NCBI RefSeq assembly: GCF_037975245.1
Contig: NC_092569.1
Location: 29,348,168-29,412,167 of the forward strand
Origin: Apostichopus japonicus
Taxonomy: Eukaryota; Echinodermata; Holothuroidea; Aspidochirotida; Stichopodidae
Length of the DNA: 64,000 nucleotides
Direction: 5' to 3'
The translations under genes were made by a program, and so were the position numbers. Shown piece after piece: positions 39,289 to 52,516 of the stretch. The notes beneath the pieces are model-generated. The model was not told where the DNA came from, did no database searches, and worked only from the letters and a program-made list of their open reading frames with translations. Within the stretch, counting starts at the first letter, position 1; every line of letters starts with the position of its first letter.

Positions 39289-39498
39289 CCTTAACACACT
39301 TCCTTTGTCAGCAACGAAGCAGTTGTGGGTGCACGTCACTCCGTCCCCTTGGTAGTTTGGATTGCAGTAACATTTACGGACACCGTTCCTCGTATCACAG
39401 GTTGCGTGTTCACTACACCGGTAACTCTCATCTATAAGACGGTTGTTTCTACAAGTTGATTTTCGTGAACATCCTAGATTAGCCTGAAACTGGCCCTC
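39289..39498 (-). CDS. Gene B EGF cassette 4
   Basis: 70 codons. EGQFQANLGCSRKSTC, RNNRLIDESY, DTRNG, CYCNPNY, QGDGVTC. Ends KGSVLR. Confidence 0.9.
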
Positions 39499-40065
39499 CT
39501 AAGTTAGATATTTAGTGAAAATACTAATAAATGAATTATGAATTGCAGGTGTGAGAGTGTAATGTACCGCATGACAAATGCAAAATTCCCCTCGATTGAT
39601 TTATGTAAAGGTATGAAGCTTTAAGAAAGTTTTATGAGATCTTGATACCGACTCCAAAAAGGTGGCCTAGGGATTCGCATTGAAAAATAAATAGCCGTTA
39701 AATGTTGCATTCAACAACTTATTTTGATATTTTCGATACATTAGGCTTGCAATTGGTTCTAACTGTAAATTGTGGTAAGAAGTATGTATGCATTTTTGTG
39801 AAAGGTTGATAAAAGGCGTTGCACAACCGTGGGAGAAGTCTTATGCTTTCCGACTATGTAGTATATCCTTCGACTGACAGATTTGTCTGGACTGGCTTCG
39901 GAAGTAAGGTCACCTCTGCCCAACTGCGATGCAAGCGCTATTCAGTTATCTCTAAATGTAATGCGATAACCAACAAGTTTAAGTAGATATAGGTTTCCTT
40001 TGCATTATATGGACCATGAACTATGAGAAAAAGTATTTAAAATGCAATTACAGAACCGTACTGAC

Positions 40066-40275
40066 CGTTAATACACTTCCTCTGTCAGCAACGAAGCAGT
40101 TGTGGGTGCACGTCACTCCGTCCCCTTGGTAGTTTGGATCGCAGAAACATTTACGGACACCGTTCCTCGTATCACAGGTTGCGTGTTCACTACACTGGTA
40201 ACTACTATCTACAAGCCGGTTGTTCCTACAAGTTGATTTTCGTGTACATCTTGAATTAGCGTAAAACTGGCCCTC
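40066..40275 (-). CDS. Gene B EGF cassette 3
   Basis: 70 codons. EGQFYANSRC, RNNRLVDSSY, CFCDPNY (Phe for Tyr), QGDGVTC. Ends ADRGSVLT, with the Thr ending otherwise seen on the TIL exon. Confidence 0.9.
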
Positions 40276-40849
40276 CTAATGTAAGATATTCAGTAAAATA
40301 AATGAATTATGAATTTGCTGTTGTCACAATGAAATGTACAGGATTTCCACGTTGTATGACCAAACAAAATTCCCCTCAACTGATGTATGTAAAGGTATGA
40401 ACTTGGATGGAAGTTTTATGAGGTCTTGATACCAACTCCGAAGTAGGGGGGATAGGGATTCGCCTTCAAATAGGTAGCTGCTAAATGTTGCATTCAAGGG
40501 TTTATTGCGACTATACATGAGCAGGATAACTATTTCTAACTGCAAGACTGTGATAAGCAGTATCCATGAATGTTTGTGAAAGGTTTATCAAGTAGTTGCA
40601 CATCCGTGTAGGAGTGGTCTAATGTTTCCCGGCTAAATTTAATACATCCCTCGACTGACAGTTTTGTCTGGACTGGTGTCGGAAGTGAGGTCCCAGACCC
40701 CAGCTCAACCGCGATGGAAGCGCTAGTCATTTACATCTAAATGTAATGCGATAACCAACAAGTTTAAGTAGTAAAAAGTATCCTTCTAATTATATGGACG
40801 ATGAAATATGAGAAAAGTATTTAAAATGCCATTACAGAACCTTACTGAC

Positions 40850-41059
40850 CCTTAATACACTTCCTTTGTCAGCAACGAAGCAGTTGTGGGTGCATGTCAT
40901 TCCGTCCCCGTGGTAGTTTTGATCGCAGTAACATTTACGGACACCGGTCCTCGTATCGCAGATTGCGTGTTCACTACACTGGTAACTCTCATCTATAAGC
41001 CGGTTGTTCCTACAAGTTGATTTTCGTGTACATCTTGAATTAGGGTGAAACTGGCCCTC
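40850..41059 (-). CDS. Gene B EGF cassette 2
   Basis: 70 codons. EGQFHPNSRC, RNNRLIDESY, CSEHAIC, CYCDQNY, HGDGMTC. Ends KGSVLR. Confidence 0.9.
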
Positions 41060-41641
41060 CTAAGTTAGATATTCAGTAAAAAAAACAAAGTGAATATACG
41101 CATTTGCAGTTGTCACAATGAAATGTACAATATTTTAACGTTGTATGACTAATGCAAAATGACTGATATAGGTATGGGTATGATCCTTCAAGAAAGTTTC
41201 ATGAGGTCTTGATACCAAATCCAAAGTAGGGAAGGGGGTGTAGGAATTCGTCATTAACAAAAATAGCCGTCAAATGATGCATACAACAACTTATTTCGAT
41301 ATTTTCGATACATTAGGCCTGCAATTAGTTCATACTGCAAGACTGTGGTAAGGTGTATCTATAAATTTTTGTGTAAGGTTTATGAAGGGGTTGCACACCC
41401 GTAAAGGAGAAGTGTTATGCTTCCCGACTAAATGTAGTACATCCCTCGACTGACAGTTTTGTCTGGACTGGCGTCGGGAGTGGGTCCATAATCTGGGTTA
41501 ATCGCGATGCGAACGCTACTTGGATATTTGTTAATGTATTGCGATACTCAACAAGTTTAAATAGTAAAAGGATTCTTTCTAATTATATGGAAAATTAATT
41601 AAAAGCAAATCTTATAAAATTTCATAACAGATTGTACTGAC

Positions 41642-41851
41642 CCTTAATACACTTCCTTTGTCAGCAACGAAGCAGTTGTGGGTGCACGTCACTCCGTCCC
41701 CATGGTAGTTTTGATTGCAGTAACATTTACGGACACCGGTCCTCGTATCACAGGTTGCGTGTTCACTACACTGGTAACTCTCTTCTATAAGACGGTTGTT
41801 CATACAAGTTGATTTTCGTGTACATCCTGAATTAGCGTGAAACTGGTCCTC
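41642..41851 (-). CDS. Gene B EGF cassette 1
   Basis: 70 codons. EDQFHANSGC, MNNRLIEESY, DTRTG, HGDGVTC. Ends KGSVLR. All Cys positions are kept. Confidence 0.9.
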
Positions 41852-42230
41852 CTAAGTTAAATATTTAGTGAAAATACCAATAAATGAATTATGAATTGCA
41901 GGTGTTAGAGTGTAATGTACCGCATGACAAATGCAAAATTCCCCTCGATGGATTTAGGTAAAGGTATGAAACTTTAAGAAATTTTGATAAGGTCTTGATA
42001 CCGACTCCAAAGAAGTTGGCCTAGGGATTCGCATTGAAAACAAATAGCCGTTAAATGTTGCATTCAACAACTTATTCGATATTTTCGATACATTAGGCTT
42101 GCAATTGGTTCTAACTTGGATACTGTGGTAGGAAGTATGTATACTTTTTTTTTGAAATGTTTATAAAGGGGTTGCACACCCGTATAGGAGTGGTCTTATG
42201 CTTCCCGCTTAAGTTTAATACATCCCTCGA

Positions 42231-42273
42231 CACATCTTGTATTGATGTAAAAACTGCCCTCCTAATTTAAGAT
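42231..42273 (-). pseudogene. Scar of a deleted EGF cassette exon, gene B
   Basis: Only the first ~40 bases of a cassette remain (TTAG|GAGGGCAGTTTTTAC... on the minus strand). They are fused to intron sequence that normally lies beyond the cassette donor (...AATACATCCCTCGAC on the plus strand). The exon body, including all EGF Cys after the first, is gone. Confidence 0.75.
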
Positions 42274-42503
42274 ATTCAGCAAAACAAAACTAATAAATAA
42301 ATTATGAATTTGCGGTTTTAACATTGAAATGTACGGAATTTCAACGGTGGGTGGCCAATCCTCTCAACCGCGATTCGTATACTTCTCGGTTATATGTTAA
42401 TGTAATGCAATGATCAACAAGTTTAAATAGTAAATGGTTTCCTTTTACTTATATTGAACATTAATTAAAAGTAAATCATTTAAATTGAAACAACCATACT
42501 GAC

Positions 42504-42715
42504 CGTTAATACACTTCCTTTGTCAGCAACGAAGCAGTTGCATTGGTTCAGAGGGATGCATTGTTCTTCCTGTCTCAGATAATCACCGACACAAACACAT
42601 TGCTCTGTTTCTCTACGAGATGTAGCCGAGATGCAAGTGTCAGGGTCATCACAAGTCCTCTCACATATCTCATTGCTAAATATCTCATTAGCCGGACACC
42701 GTTCAGGGATTATTC
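42504..42715 (-). CDS. Gene B TIL-like exon
   Basis: 212 bases, same phases as in A. Reads IIPERCPANEIFSNEICERTC, DPDTC, EQCVCVGDYL and EQCIPLNQC. Ends NCFVADKGSVLT. The NET glycosylation site of A is NEI here. Confidence 0.85.
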
Positions 42716-43353
42716 CTAGAGAACAGGACAGAATAAAATGTAAATAATAGTAACCGGTATCAGACACGAAGTATAAGACACGTGGCAAAGAATAGTTTTT
42801 GTCATTCCTTCAATACTATCAATACTATACAATGGCTATCAGAACGTTACTGAAAAGAAACATACCTTCAGAAGCATTTTGAATTAATCTAGAATATTTT
42901 AAATCATCTAGTGGTCGTTCCGTAGTCACATTAATGTTAATATAAATTCAGCATTACGAGATAACAACCCATCCTTTATTGAACAACTGGTTTGAAACCA
43001 AATAGTCATATCCTATTTCTGTTCACAGTTTCTCTCGGTGTTAGTTAACTGCTTTCTGAAAACAATGATAATTAATAACAGCATCGAATCATTTGCGTTG
43101 GTTGTTCTGATCAAACTGGGAGACGTAACTGTTTTAAGTGTAAACGTTCTGTTGTCCAAACGTTAGATACTGTTTCTTGTTCAGAGCCAAGATAAGAGTT
43201 AAGTACGAAGCAGTCTTACAGTAAGTGTGTAATTACACTTTGGCCAGAATAAACAATTAAGTTTAAACACGTTTACATTTTAAATTTAATAAACGATCAC
43301 AATTATTTTTAATTTTTGGCTTTAAATTTAATAAGAATGTAAAAGACACTTAC

Positions 43354-43618
43354 CATCTGATTTTACGAATGTACCTAAACTAGAGATATGATATTTCCCC
43401 CATTCATCTGAGATTCGAAACTTGTCGTATGTAACATAGTAAGTATCTCCAGCAACGTTCTCAAAGTCCATTCGCAGTTGGTACCGCTTTTGATTTGTTA
43501 AGACGGTAATTTTCTCATTTCCGATCCAAAACTCACTTCCTAGAAAGCCAAAGCCATTTCTGAATTCTTTCCAATTTCTATTAAAATTGACAGAATCCGA
43601 TCTTCGTCGCTGTAATAC
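43354..43618 (-). CDS. Gene B FReD1 middle exon
   Basis: 265 bases. VLQRRRSDSVNFNRNWKEFR, NGFGFLGSEFWIGNEKITVL, LRMDFENVAGDTYYVTYDKF, GKYHISSLGTFVKSD. Same truncation point and donor as in gene A. Confidence 0.92.
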
Positions 43619-43978
43619 CTACAACGAATATCAAAGAAGTCAAGCTTTGACTAGGACGTTATTAAAAATGTATTATTCTTTCCTTCCTGCAATGCGATTA
43701 GTTGCTAACAGTTACAACAGAGAAAAAAAACTTATAATTTCTAATTTTACTTCGTAGTGTGGGCTGGAGGTTTACAGTTTTCTTAGAAGATGAACCACAG
43801 TGTACTTAATTTCAAAATAAATAAATTAATTGATTCATATTTCGTTTCGAAAAAAAATATCAAAATTATGAAATAACCATTTTGTATGAAATCGGTACAT
43901 ATTCGTCTATGCAAAATTGAATACATTTGTACAAAACTAGTTAAAGTTGAAAAGGAGAAATCAAGTAAACACCCATAC

Positions 43979-44121
43979 CGTCCATCCACCACTATCAAGA
44001 TCATTATCACAGTAAGCCTCAAACGGTTCCGGATAGCCATCTGGTTTAATAAGGAACACTCCAGATGTATTGTGGGTAGAGGAACAGGTATTCGATACTT
44101 CTTTGCAATCCCTCGGATACG
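43979..44121 (-). CDS. Gene B FReD1 N-terminal exon
   Basis: 143 bases. YPRDCKEVSNTCSS, HNTSGVFLIKPDGYPEPF, EAYCDNDLDSGGWT. Same borders and phases as in A. Confidence 0.9.
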
Positions 44122-44494
44122 CTGGTTGTTGAAAAACAAAGTATGATATACCTTTATGGAAAGGAAAACAAAGTAAAAATGTTATTGCAATTGAAAATTC
44201 AGTTCAATTAATGAATATATCGCCTTTGATTATATGTCAATTGTTATAGACATGGATTAGTTACTATGAGAGTAAGATAATAGGTCAGTTTTTATACCAA
44301 TTATTACTCAACTACCATATAAAGGGAAGATATAGCGACTAAATCAAATACAGTAATCGTCATTTAATTCATATATGTTTTGAAGCATTGGTTCTCAGTC
44401 TGCAATGGAAATTGATTTTGCATCAAGTTTCCGTAGTTATCAATCATATCCAAGTTTGATCAAAAGACTCATGAAAAAAGTCAAATTCCATTTA

Positions 44495-44514
44495 ACTTAC
44501 CTGGAAAAAAAATA
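44495..44514 (-). promoter_or_regulatory. Abutting 3'/5' splice sites in gene B intron
   Basis: ATTTTTTTTCCAG|GTAAGT on the minus strand, conserved with 24631-24650 in gene A. Confidence 0.4.
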
Positions 44515-44765
44515 GATGTAGCACGTAGAACATGACATGATCAAAATATACGGCTCAGAGGAAATCAATGTTATAATATATGTTAGGAAATGGTGGCACG
44601 ATTGAAAAACAAAACGTCTAGAGCGACCATTAAATAACCTTGAACATTCCAAGCCTTTCAATTTGTCCAACTGATGTGTTAACGTTTATAATACATAGGT
44701 GATATAACTTACAGAGGTTGCTTCTTATTATAACGTAAATCATATAACATTACAATTACACCTAC

Positions 44766-44796
44766 CTGAAGATCTTCCCTCGGCACTGACGATTAC
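44766..44796 (-). CDS. Gene B 31-base linker exon
   Basis: Same 31 bases and splice sites as gene A 24895-24925. Reads VIVSAEGRSS plus one base. Confidence 0.75.
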
Positions 44797-45485
44797 CTGT
44801 GTAATAATAGACATTTCTGAATACATTACAAGACATACAGAGTATTGCAATCAACACTAAGCAGGATCAGATTAAATCTAATGTTAATGTATAATGAACC
44901 AGTTCGAGGGAAAGGAAGAGCATTTCGAGAACTTGTCCCAAAAAATGTTATATTAAAACAAGTAATGTCGATTTGAACTATGGTAAATTCTCCTGATCAC
45001 CACTTTATATGATTTGCTTGTTTTTTCTATATTCCATATCTGATTTACAGGTCAATGATTACTTACAGAGTGCAACTTTCTTCCAGGAAGCATTAGATTG
45101 GCATTTTCCACTCTCGTACATGATATGCAAGCTAACGCGAGAGAACAAAGGCAATAGCCGGCTGCTTGAATAAACTGCTTTGTTGCTTAATGCAGACAGA
45201 TGTTCTTTGTTCATGTTATATTTTGACATAAGAACATTTCAGACATGAGTTGTAACGCATTTGTGTTTGACAGTCCATCATAACGGGTATGGATCATAAG
45301 CTATTCTTTCTGGAATACAATTACTGTTTTTTGATACTTACCGTGCACATGAAACACTGCGAATTAAAGGTGCCATTTTACTTGTAAGGTAAGTGCATAG
45401 ACATATACCATTATACCTTACTAAATAAACAAGTGAAGCAGCACTGTAGAAGCTCAGCTAAGCTTCTATTTGATAAGTTTGTTTC

Positions 45486-46828
45486 AAGTGTTGTGCAGAT
45501 ATCCTGAATATTGGTTTTGGCCGATATCCGATATTACAATCCCAATATCGGCCCATATTCCGATATTTTAAACAGCAATAATGATGGTCAAACTACACGT
45601 TAAGTCTTGCTTTAATACATACAGTATCATAATTATAATCGACTGTCTTAAGTTATTGTCGTTTTTCACAACTCAAACGCAGTAACAGCTTATTTAACTA
45701 TCATTTGCTGAAAAAAGGGCATATTCTATAACATGTTTCCTATCCTAAATAAACGATTACATTTCCCACCAAGTTGATATGCATGGAATTATGTGCTATC
45801 ATTTTGTGTGTGTAAAAACACAAGCCTAGACTTCCTGTTTCTTCTGTTGCACTATTCGTTACTCTGTTTGACCAACTATGTGCAACACTTAGGCTGCAAG
45901 TCTTATACAAACTGCCTTCAAATGGAGCCACGAATTTCTTAGCAAAAGTGACATCATGTCACGAATAAGCTCATTTAATGTAGAAAAGACAGGAGCATTT
46001 CCCGGCTAAGAACTTTAACTACTCCTTGTGTTTAACTTTTTCTACGATTTTCTAATTACCGTAGACAATTATGTCCTTCCATTAGCCGGCTATACTAACA
46101 GCTAAGCCTAGCCAAAATTAGCAAGTGCTTCGTGTTTGAAATATTTCGTAAACCAGTCGACAACAAATTGTGATAAGCAAACTTGATTCTCAAACTAAAA
46201 TCTTTTCTTTACCCATTGCTGTTTCACAGAATGCATACATGATACTCTTTGCAGCTTTTGAAAGGTACATAATGAGTTAGTAGGGGGTTTCCATGTGATA
46301 AAACTTTTATTCTCAGCCTAAGACTCAGAAGCACTGTGCAAGTTAGTGTGATAGGCTACTACAAGTCATATACATATAGTTCCATAAGTTACTTCTTACA
46401 TTGTGTTACACCCCGGTGCATTTTTCGTAGGTCTGAATATGCCATATTTACAACTTTGCTTGTGCAAAATGTTTCTTGGACTCTTGCCAAGAATATTTGC
46501 AAGGGCAAAACAGTGAAATTTATTTTAAAGCGCGACAGAGACTGCTTTTTACGGGCTATAAGAAGCGTTAAGTGGCCTGACTGGTCCGTTTATATCTATA
46601 AATATAAATCAGAACTGCTTGTTTGACAAGCTGATCGGCATATTGGCCACTGGCTATGAATCGAAATCGAAACTGAGGCTAAAATTGTTGAGAACATTGC
46701 AAAAACAAGAAGTGGCTTTGTTATGGAAAAAAAAGTTCAAAATCGGTTTGCCGTTATCGGCATTGGGCCTTAGTTTCATGATGCCGATATGCCGCCGATA
46801 TCACAAACTATTATTGGCGCAACACTAG
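45486..46828. mobile_element. hAT-like non-autonomous element, longer copy
   Basis: Same ends as 25619-26252 but about 1.34 kb, with about 730 internal bases absent from the unit A copy. Plus-strand ORFs of 96 and 69 codons (46336-46626, 46619-46828) show no transposase motif I recognise. It lies in the first intron of gene B. Confidence 0.6.
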
Positions 46829-49800
46829 TTTTGATTGGAAATATTTTGAGCAGTTTTATCCATATTTTTGTTCGTAAGGTATCAGTCATAGGTTAAATAA
46901 CGATGTCAGTACCTTATGCCGTATGCTCCTTCTTAGCAGACATAGGCCTAGTTTTTTACAATGTTAGAAATTTGTAATACTTGAAATGGTAACTCCGAAA
47001 TGTAAGACAACAACATTAAAAGCTAAATCAACATATTCACTTGGTATAGAAGAAAAATAAAGATTTAACGTTAAAATTGTGTCATCTACAACATGATGAT
47101 AACATTACATAGTGTGTCATTGCTCTCGTAACAGTAGAGAAGGGTCGGAAGCAGCTTAAACAAATACATTTTTTCTTGTTTGGTAACTCCGAATAATACT
47201 AATATAGACAGGTTAGAACAGCCAAGCACATTACAATTCAAATTTTATGAAATGACGATGATGTCTGTCAAGACAAAAACATAATGTATAGCATTTCCAG
47301 TACATGAAGTGAATCTAGACAATTCTCTGAATAACCAGAAGAAAAAAAAACAAGCTGTAAAACATTCCTGGAAGTTTAACAGTTCTCTGATGTTTTCTTC
47401 TCCATCAAATTTGTGAAAATTCTTGAAAACAATGTTTTCACATGGGTCATCTTGTCAATAGTTTTAACACGTCGAACAGGTCAAGGGTTACTTTTGGCAC
47501 AATTTAGTATCCTTCTAGAAGAATATGGCCATTAGATACAAGACTATGGTATCACATTTACCTAAAGTTATAAATTATAAAATCTACATAATCGAAATCA
47601 TTACGTGGATTGATTTGAGCTATTTAGGAGTACATTTTATACTTTGCTGTTGCCAAAAGAGTAAAGTACACAATATAATACAATCTCTACAAAGAGATTG
47701 AAGCGTAACGGGGAGGGAGGGGGCGGGAGATATATTTTTATCGTCGAATATGTTATTCTGGAAGCAACGCCTTACACTGTTTGAGACGTTACTGCTGTCT
47801 CTGTACACTACATTGTATTTATAATCACAGAATGCTAAATATCACATGCCGTATTTTCCCTTTATAAAATGCTGGTGCGAACTATTGCCAGAACATATCA
47901 TTTGGAGGAATTCAATTTGATATCTTTTAACATACTACCATACATGGAGTAGTTATAAGTGTTACGACATTACTTTCCAGTTTTTGCAACATGTTAGAAA
48001 AGAGACATTTAAATACAGTGTGATATATTTAATGTTTAATTTTTACAAATCTATCATCAATGTCCATTTTAAGTATTGGGAGAGTTCACTTTTGGATACT
48101 GAACTACATTACAACTTACATGTTACTGTTAAACGACAAACGAAACTTTAAGTTATTTAGCCACATGGTATAATAAAGGGAAGGTGTGAGTCGTGTGGGA
48201 AGGAGGAAGTCATAAAAGACAGCGAAGAGGGAGAGTATGGGTGGGGATCGGTGACTACTCCCATCGCATACATGTTTTGGAGATAGAGTACATTTTCAGT
48301 AGGAGAGTATGTATATCTGTCTTTCTCGTAGCAGTTTATTTCCAGATTATACATTGCCACTAAATGAACTATTTCTCACAGTTGTAGTTAATATATGCAT
48401 CAATTTTTTAATCCTGTAATATTCCAAAATTTGACTAAAACATCACTTTGGATTGTCATTAAAATGTTGGTGAATTTGATTACGTCAATTTTTTTTTCTA
48501 TAAAAATGAAATATAATTTACAGCTTACAGATTTATCCTAACTTGAACTTAAACAAAAAACTAAAGACAAAACAAGAAACCATGTTTTAAAGAATTCCTG
48601 ATCAACATAACTTTGCAATTAAAATTGAAGAGTATAATTATTTAAGTACAAGCCACCAGAATAAGAATCATGTTAGCTTTAAGGTGTTAGAAATGTTCTC
48701 TGCATCTACACTGAGTTATTCCTCTAGGAATATGGCCTTTAGTGATTTTCTTATGATAGGGTGAAATTGTAGTTTTACTTTGTCCTAAATATGGCTTATA
48801 CACTTTAATGTAACAAAAGGGATTAAATGGAAGAAAACATACAAATCTTCCGTGAAATTTGATTTATTTGATAAGGCATTACATAGTTTTCAAACAGTTT
48901 TCTTTTTCTTACTATTTGTCTGGATTGGTGGCACAAAGAATAAAGAAACATTCTACTACAAATTTTATTTTGACTATGGTTCAAAAACTGATTTTTTTCA
49001 ATATAAATCAAATGCAATTTACATTTTGTTGAGAAAGCTCTCGCTCCAATTATGTTGTATTACTAATTCTCTACGTTGATTTAACTGTTATAGATTAATC
49101 CTTATTGGAAGTAAAAAACAAAAAACAAAGCAATAACAAAACTAAAGCCGGAACAATAAACAATGTTTTAAAGAATTCCTGATCAACATAACTTTGCATT
49201 TAAGATTGAAGAGTATATTTATTTAGGTACAAGCAGCTAGAATAAGAATCAGGTTATTTTTAAAGTGTTAAAATGTTTTCGGCTTGTACAATGAATAAAT
49301 TTCCTAATAATATGGCCTTTAGTGGTTTCCTTATGATAGAGTGAAGTTGTAGCTTTACTAAGTCTAAAATATGGCTTATTCTTGATACTATAATGCAACA
49401 AAGGGGATTTAATGGATGGAAACATACAAATCTTCCTTGAAATTGAATCATTTGATGAGGCATTTACATAGTTCTTAAACAGTTTTCTTTTTCTTACTTT
49501 TTGTCTGGATTGGTGGCACAAAGAATAAAGAAACATTCTACTACAAATTTTATTTTGACTATGATTCCAAAGTTTTTTTTTTCAATAAAAATCAAATGCA
49601 ATTTACATTTTGTTGAGAAAGCTCTCGCTCCAATTATGTTGTACTACTTATTCTCTACGTTGCTTTAACTGTTATAGATTAATCCTTATTGGAAGTAAAA
49701 AAAAAAAAAAAACAAGAACAAAACTAAAGACAGAACAAAAAAACATGTTTTAAAGAATTTCTGATCGACATAACTTTGCATTTAAAATTAAAGAGTGCAA

Positions 49801-52450
49801 TTATTTAAGTACAAGCAGCCAGAATAAGAATCGGGTTATTTTTAAACTGTTAAAATGTTCTCGGCTTGTACACTGAATTATTTCCCTAGTAATATAGCCT
49901 TTAGTGGTTTCTTATAATAGACTGAAGTTGTAGTTATACTATGTCTTAGAATATGGCTAATTCTTGATACTATAATGTAACAAAAGGGATTTAATGGAAG
50001 AAAACATACAAATCTTCCGTGAAATTGATTTATTTGATAATGCATTTACATACTTTTTAAATAGCTTTCTTTTTCTAACCTCATGTCGGTATTGATGGCA
50101 CAAAGACTAAAGAAAAAGATTTTTATTTAGATTATGACTTTAAACATATAACTATTATCCACCTTTAAAATTCACATTGCACTGTAAAGATTGGTTTGAA
50201 ACTTAAATAATTTGAACGACACAACCTAAACTATGTACAAAGCTAATGATTAGTTTACATCATTCAAATGACTCGAAAAGGTAAATCAAATGTTACAAAA
50301 ATGGCAATTTAAAAGCTCTCATAAAAACTCTAAACGCAGAAGTAACGCCTATGACATTAAAAGGTGCCTTTGTGGGTTTTTTTTAATTCTATTTTATTCA
50401 ATTACAGATCGTGTAATAACAATACTATAAGAAAACAATGCTCTTACAATAATATTACTTGTCATTACCATCACCAAATCGCTACTGCTTACTAGACTTC
50501 AACGATTTTGAAATTTAAAAGGCATGCGATAGAGATGTTTTTTTTTTTAACTTTGTCGTTTCAAGTCAAATAAATGAACATGTCTGACATTTTTTGCTCT
50601 TATGTCAATAATCTTTTAAAAATTGCGGTTAACACAAGTGTATTTATCAAGATAAGAAAGCGGAATATTGGGATAATATTTCCTGGGAATTACTAACAAT
50701 ATAAAGCCTGAAGGAAAAAGAGAAACACGGAAAGAGAAAATTGGAAGCTAGCCACTACAATCGCTGTAGACATTTTTCATGATCGCGTACCATATAATTT
50801 TTGCGTAAAGGCAATTAAAAGCCACAACGTAGCATCTGAAAACAGCCGTTGCACTCACAAATATTGTATGTGTACTTTTCTTGCTTTGTTGAAGTATATT
50901 TTTCTTTGATATTTCGTTCTGCTTAGTTTATTATTTTCAGCATTTAATTTCCTAAATGTCCCTTTTTTTATTTTCCATAAATTAGTTTTAAATGAGATTG
51001 ACGTGTTTACCAGTTAGTTTTAATGTTATTCAACCTTGTTTCATTGAACATGTACATGTACAAAATAGGAATCGTAATATTTATGTCTTCAAAATACATT
51101 TCAAAACATGTTTACTTTTTGTTGTAGACTATTTGTCACATAATGCTACTTTAATAACGATATTATTAACGTAATATGATGTAAGCATGTAAAGGAAGTA
51201 ACATTTAGGTGCTCTTAAGAAATTGTAAAGATGCAAATGTTAGGTTTGGATGATAGTTTACAGCAATATTATCACACTTAAAACTGAGCATTGCTTTAAA
51301 TGTGATTAAACCTGAGTCGATCTTGCCACACTTTTAAAGTTATACATATCTTTTTGAAAAGGATGTTCCTTATCGTTAAAAATTTTGTTCACAGTAGTTA
51401 TCCAACTGTTTGACTATTTGAAATGGAAGTTAATTAAACAGCTTTGTGGTTAGATTATTACATAGAAATGTTTTGCTTTTAGATAAGCCAACGCAAATTT
51501 TGCTTTAATGTATTCATAAGAATAATTTGAACAACAACAAGCAATACAGTGTCCGTTTTGGAAATCATATCAAAATAACAGACCTGACAAAAGAAGTTGC
51601 CTCTTTACAAATGGATATCAAGTTATTCGTATGTAATGTATGTCAAATATTAAAAAAGAAGCAAGGCATTAAATAAATAAAAACATTGGAAACGTTTTTA
51701 CCGTACAAAGAGTACCGAGTATTGCTCTGTATCGACAGAGAATCTGATTATTGGATTTTATCAGGGAGACAAATTTTAACATATGAATCTAGAAATAACT
51801 GAATACTATACTTAAGTATTAAGTTTTTTCCAAAAAAAAATCATGGAGAATGAATTCATGAGCTAGAATATAACACATGTGAATTTAAACTCAGTAATTC
51901 ATAATATGAAATGAAGGAGTGTTGTAACGTATTGATATGTATCTGTGAAAGGTAGGGTTGGCTATTGGAGGTTATTTAAAGGATATGTGGAGAAAGATAT
52001 ACTCACAGTTTGAAAAGAAACTGCTTTTTCCCTACCATATCACGAAACGTGGTTTACTTTTAAACATTGGTGTGTAGCGAAAACCGATTGAGATGTTTGA
52101 GTTAGCTTTCTTAAGTATTTTACACGTTAGCAAAGTGTAGAGAATACAGTATTTAGGCATAGGAAAACCAGTTATAACTATTTTAGCCTTTTTTTTGTTA
52201 ACGCAATATGTGTGGTTAAATTAAAAGTCGAAACATTGTTGTCCTATCGCGAAGTTAAAAAATGTGAGTATATTTAATTGAAGGCCTTCTTATTGAATAA
52301 ATCAGGATGCTAACACTTCAGTTTGTCACATCATTTAATATTAACAGAGTAAGCTCAACAACACACTAACGCAAGTTATGTTACTTTAGAAACAGTCAGA
52401 AGATATTCAATGGTAAAATACAAAATATATTTAATAATAGAAAGACTTAC
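46829..52450 (-). other. Large first intron of gene B
   Basis: Aligns along its length with the gene A intron. The internal repeat seen twice in A occurs three times here (about 48680-48970, 49250-49560, 49850-50120). No exon recognised. Confidence 0.55.
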
Positions 52451-52516
52451 CATTTCTGTTCCAAACGAGTTCCATATCGTCAAAACAGTAAAACAAACTT
52501 TGACAAACTTCTCCAT
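52451..52516 (-). CDS. Gene B exon 1: signal peptide
   Basis: 22 codons from ATG at 52516 to ATG|GTAAGT. MEKFVKVCFTVLTIWNSFG: hydrophobic core conserved with gene A and open frame retained. Confidence 0.82.

Larger units (their letters stand above)
38706..42503 (-). repeat. EGF exon-intron tandem array, gene B (4 cassettes)
   Basis: Exon ends at 39289, 40066, 40850 and 41642; spacing 777-792 bases. The introns are mostly of the GGTTGCACACCCGTA type, which in gene A alternates with two other types. Confidence 0.9.
36150..52516 (-). pseudogene. Gene B: FReD-TIL-EGF(x5)-FReD, frameshifted copy
   Basis: Gene-level entry. Same exon order and phases as gene A, but with 4 EGF cassettes plus the fused EGF. 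All exons are open except the FReD2 middle exon (38004-38263), which lacks two bases present in A and C. The frame then stops about 16 codons into that exon, predicting about 638 residues without most of FReD2. The last exon also differs at the calcium site (RGEDND for RDRDND). The rest of the gene looks well preserved, so the loss is recent, or else the two-base gap is a sequencing or assembly error. Confidence 0.7.

Noticed and set aside
46336..46828. Transposase ORF in the hAT-like element
   Set aside because: The two short ORFs lack recognisable hAT catalytic or dimerisation motifs; the element looks non-autonomous.
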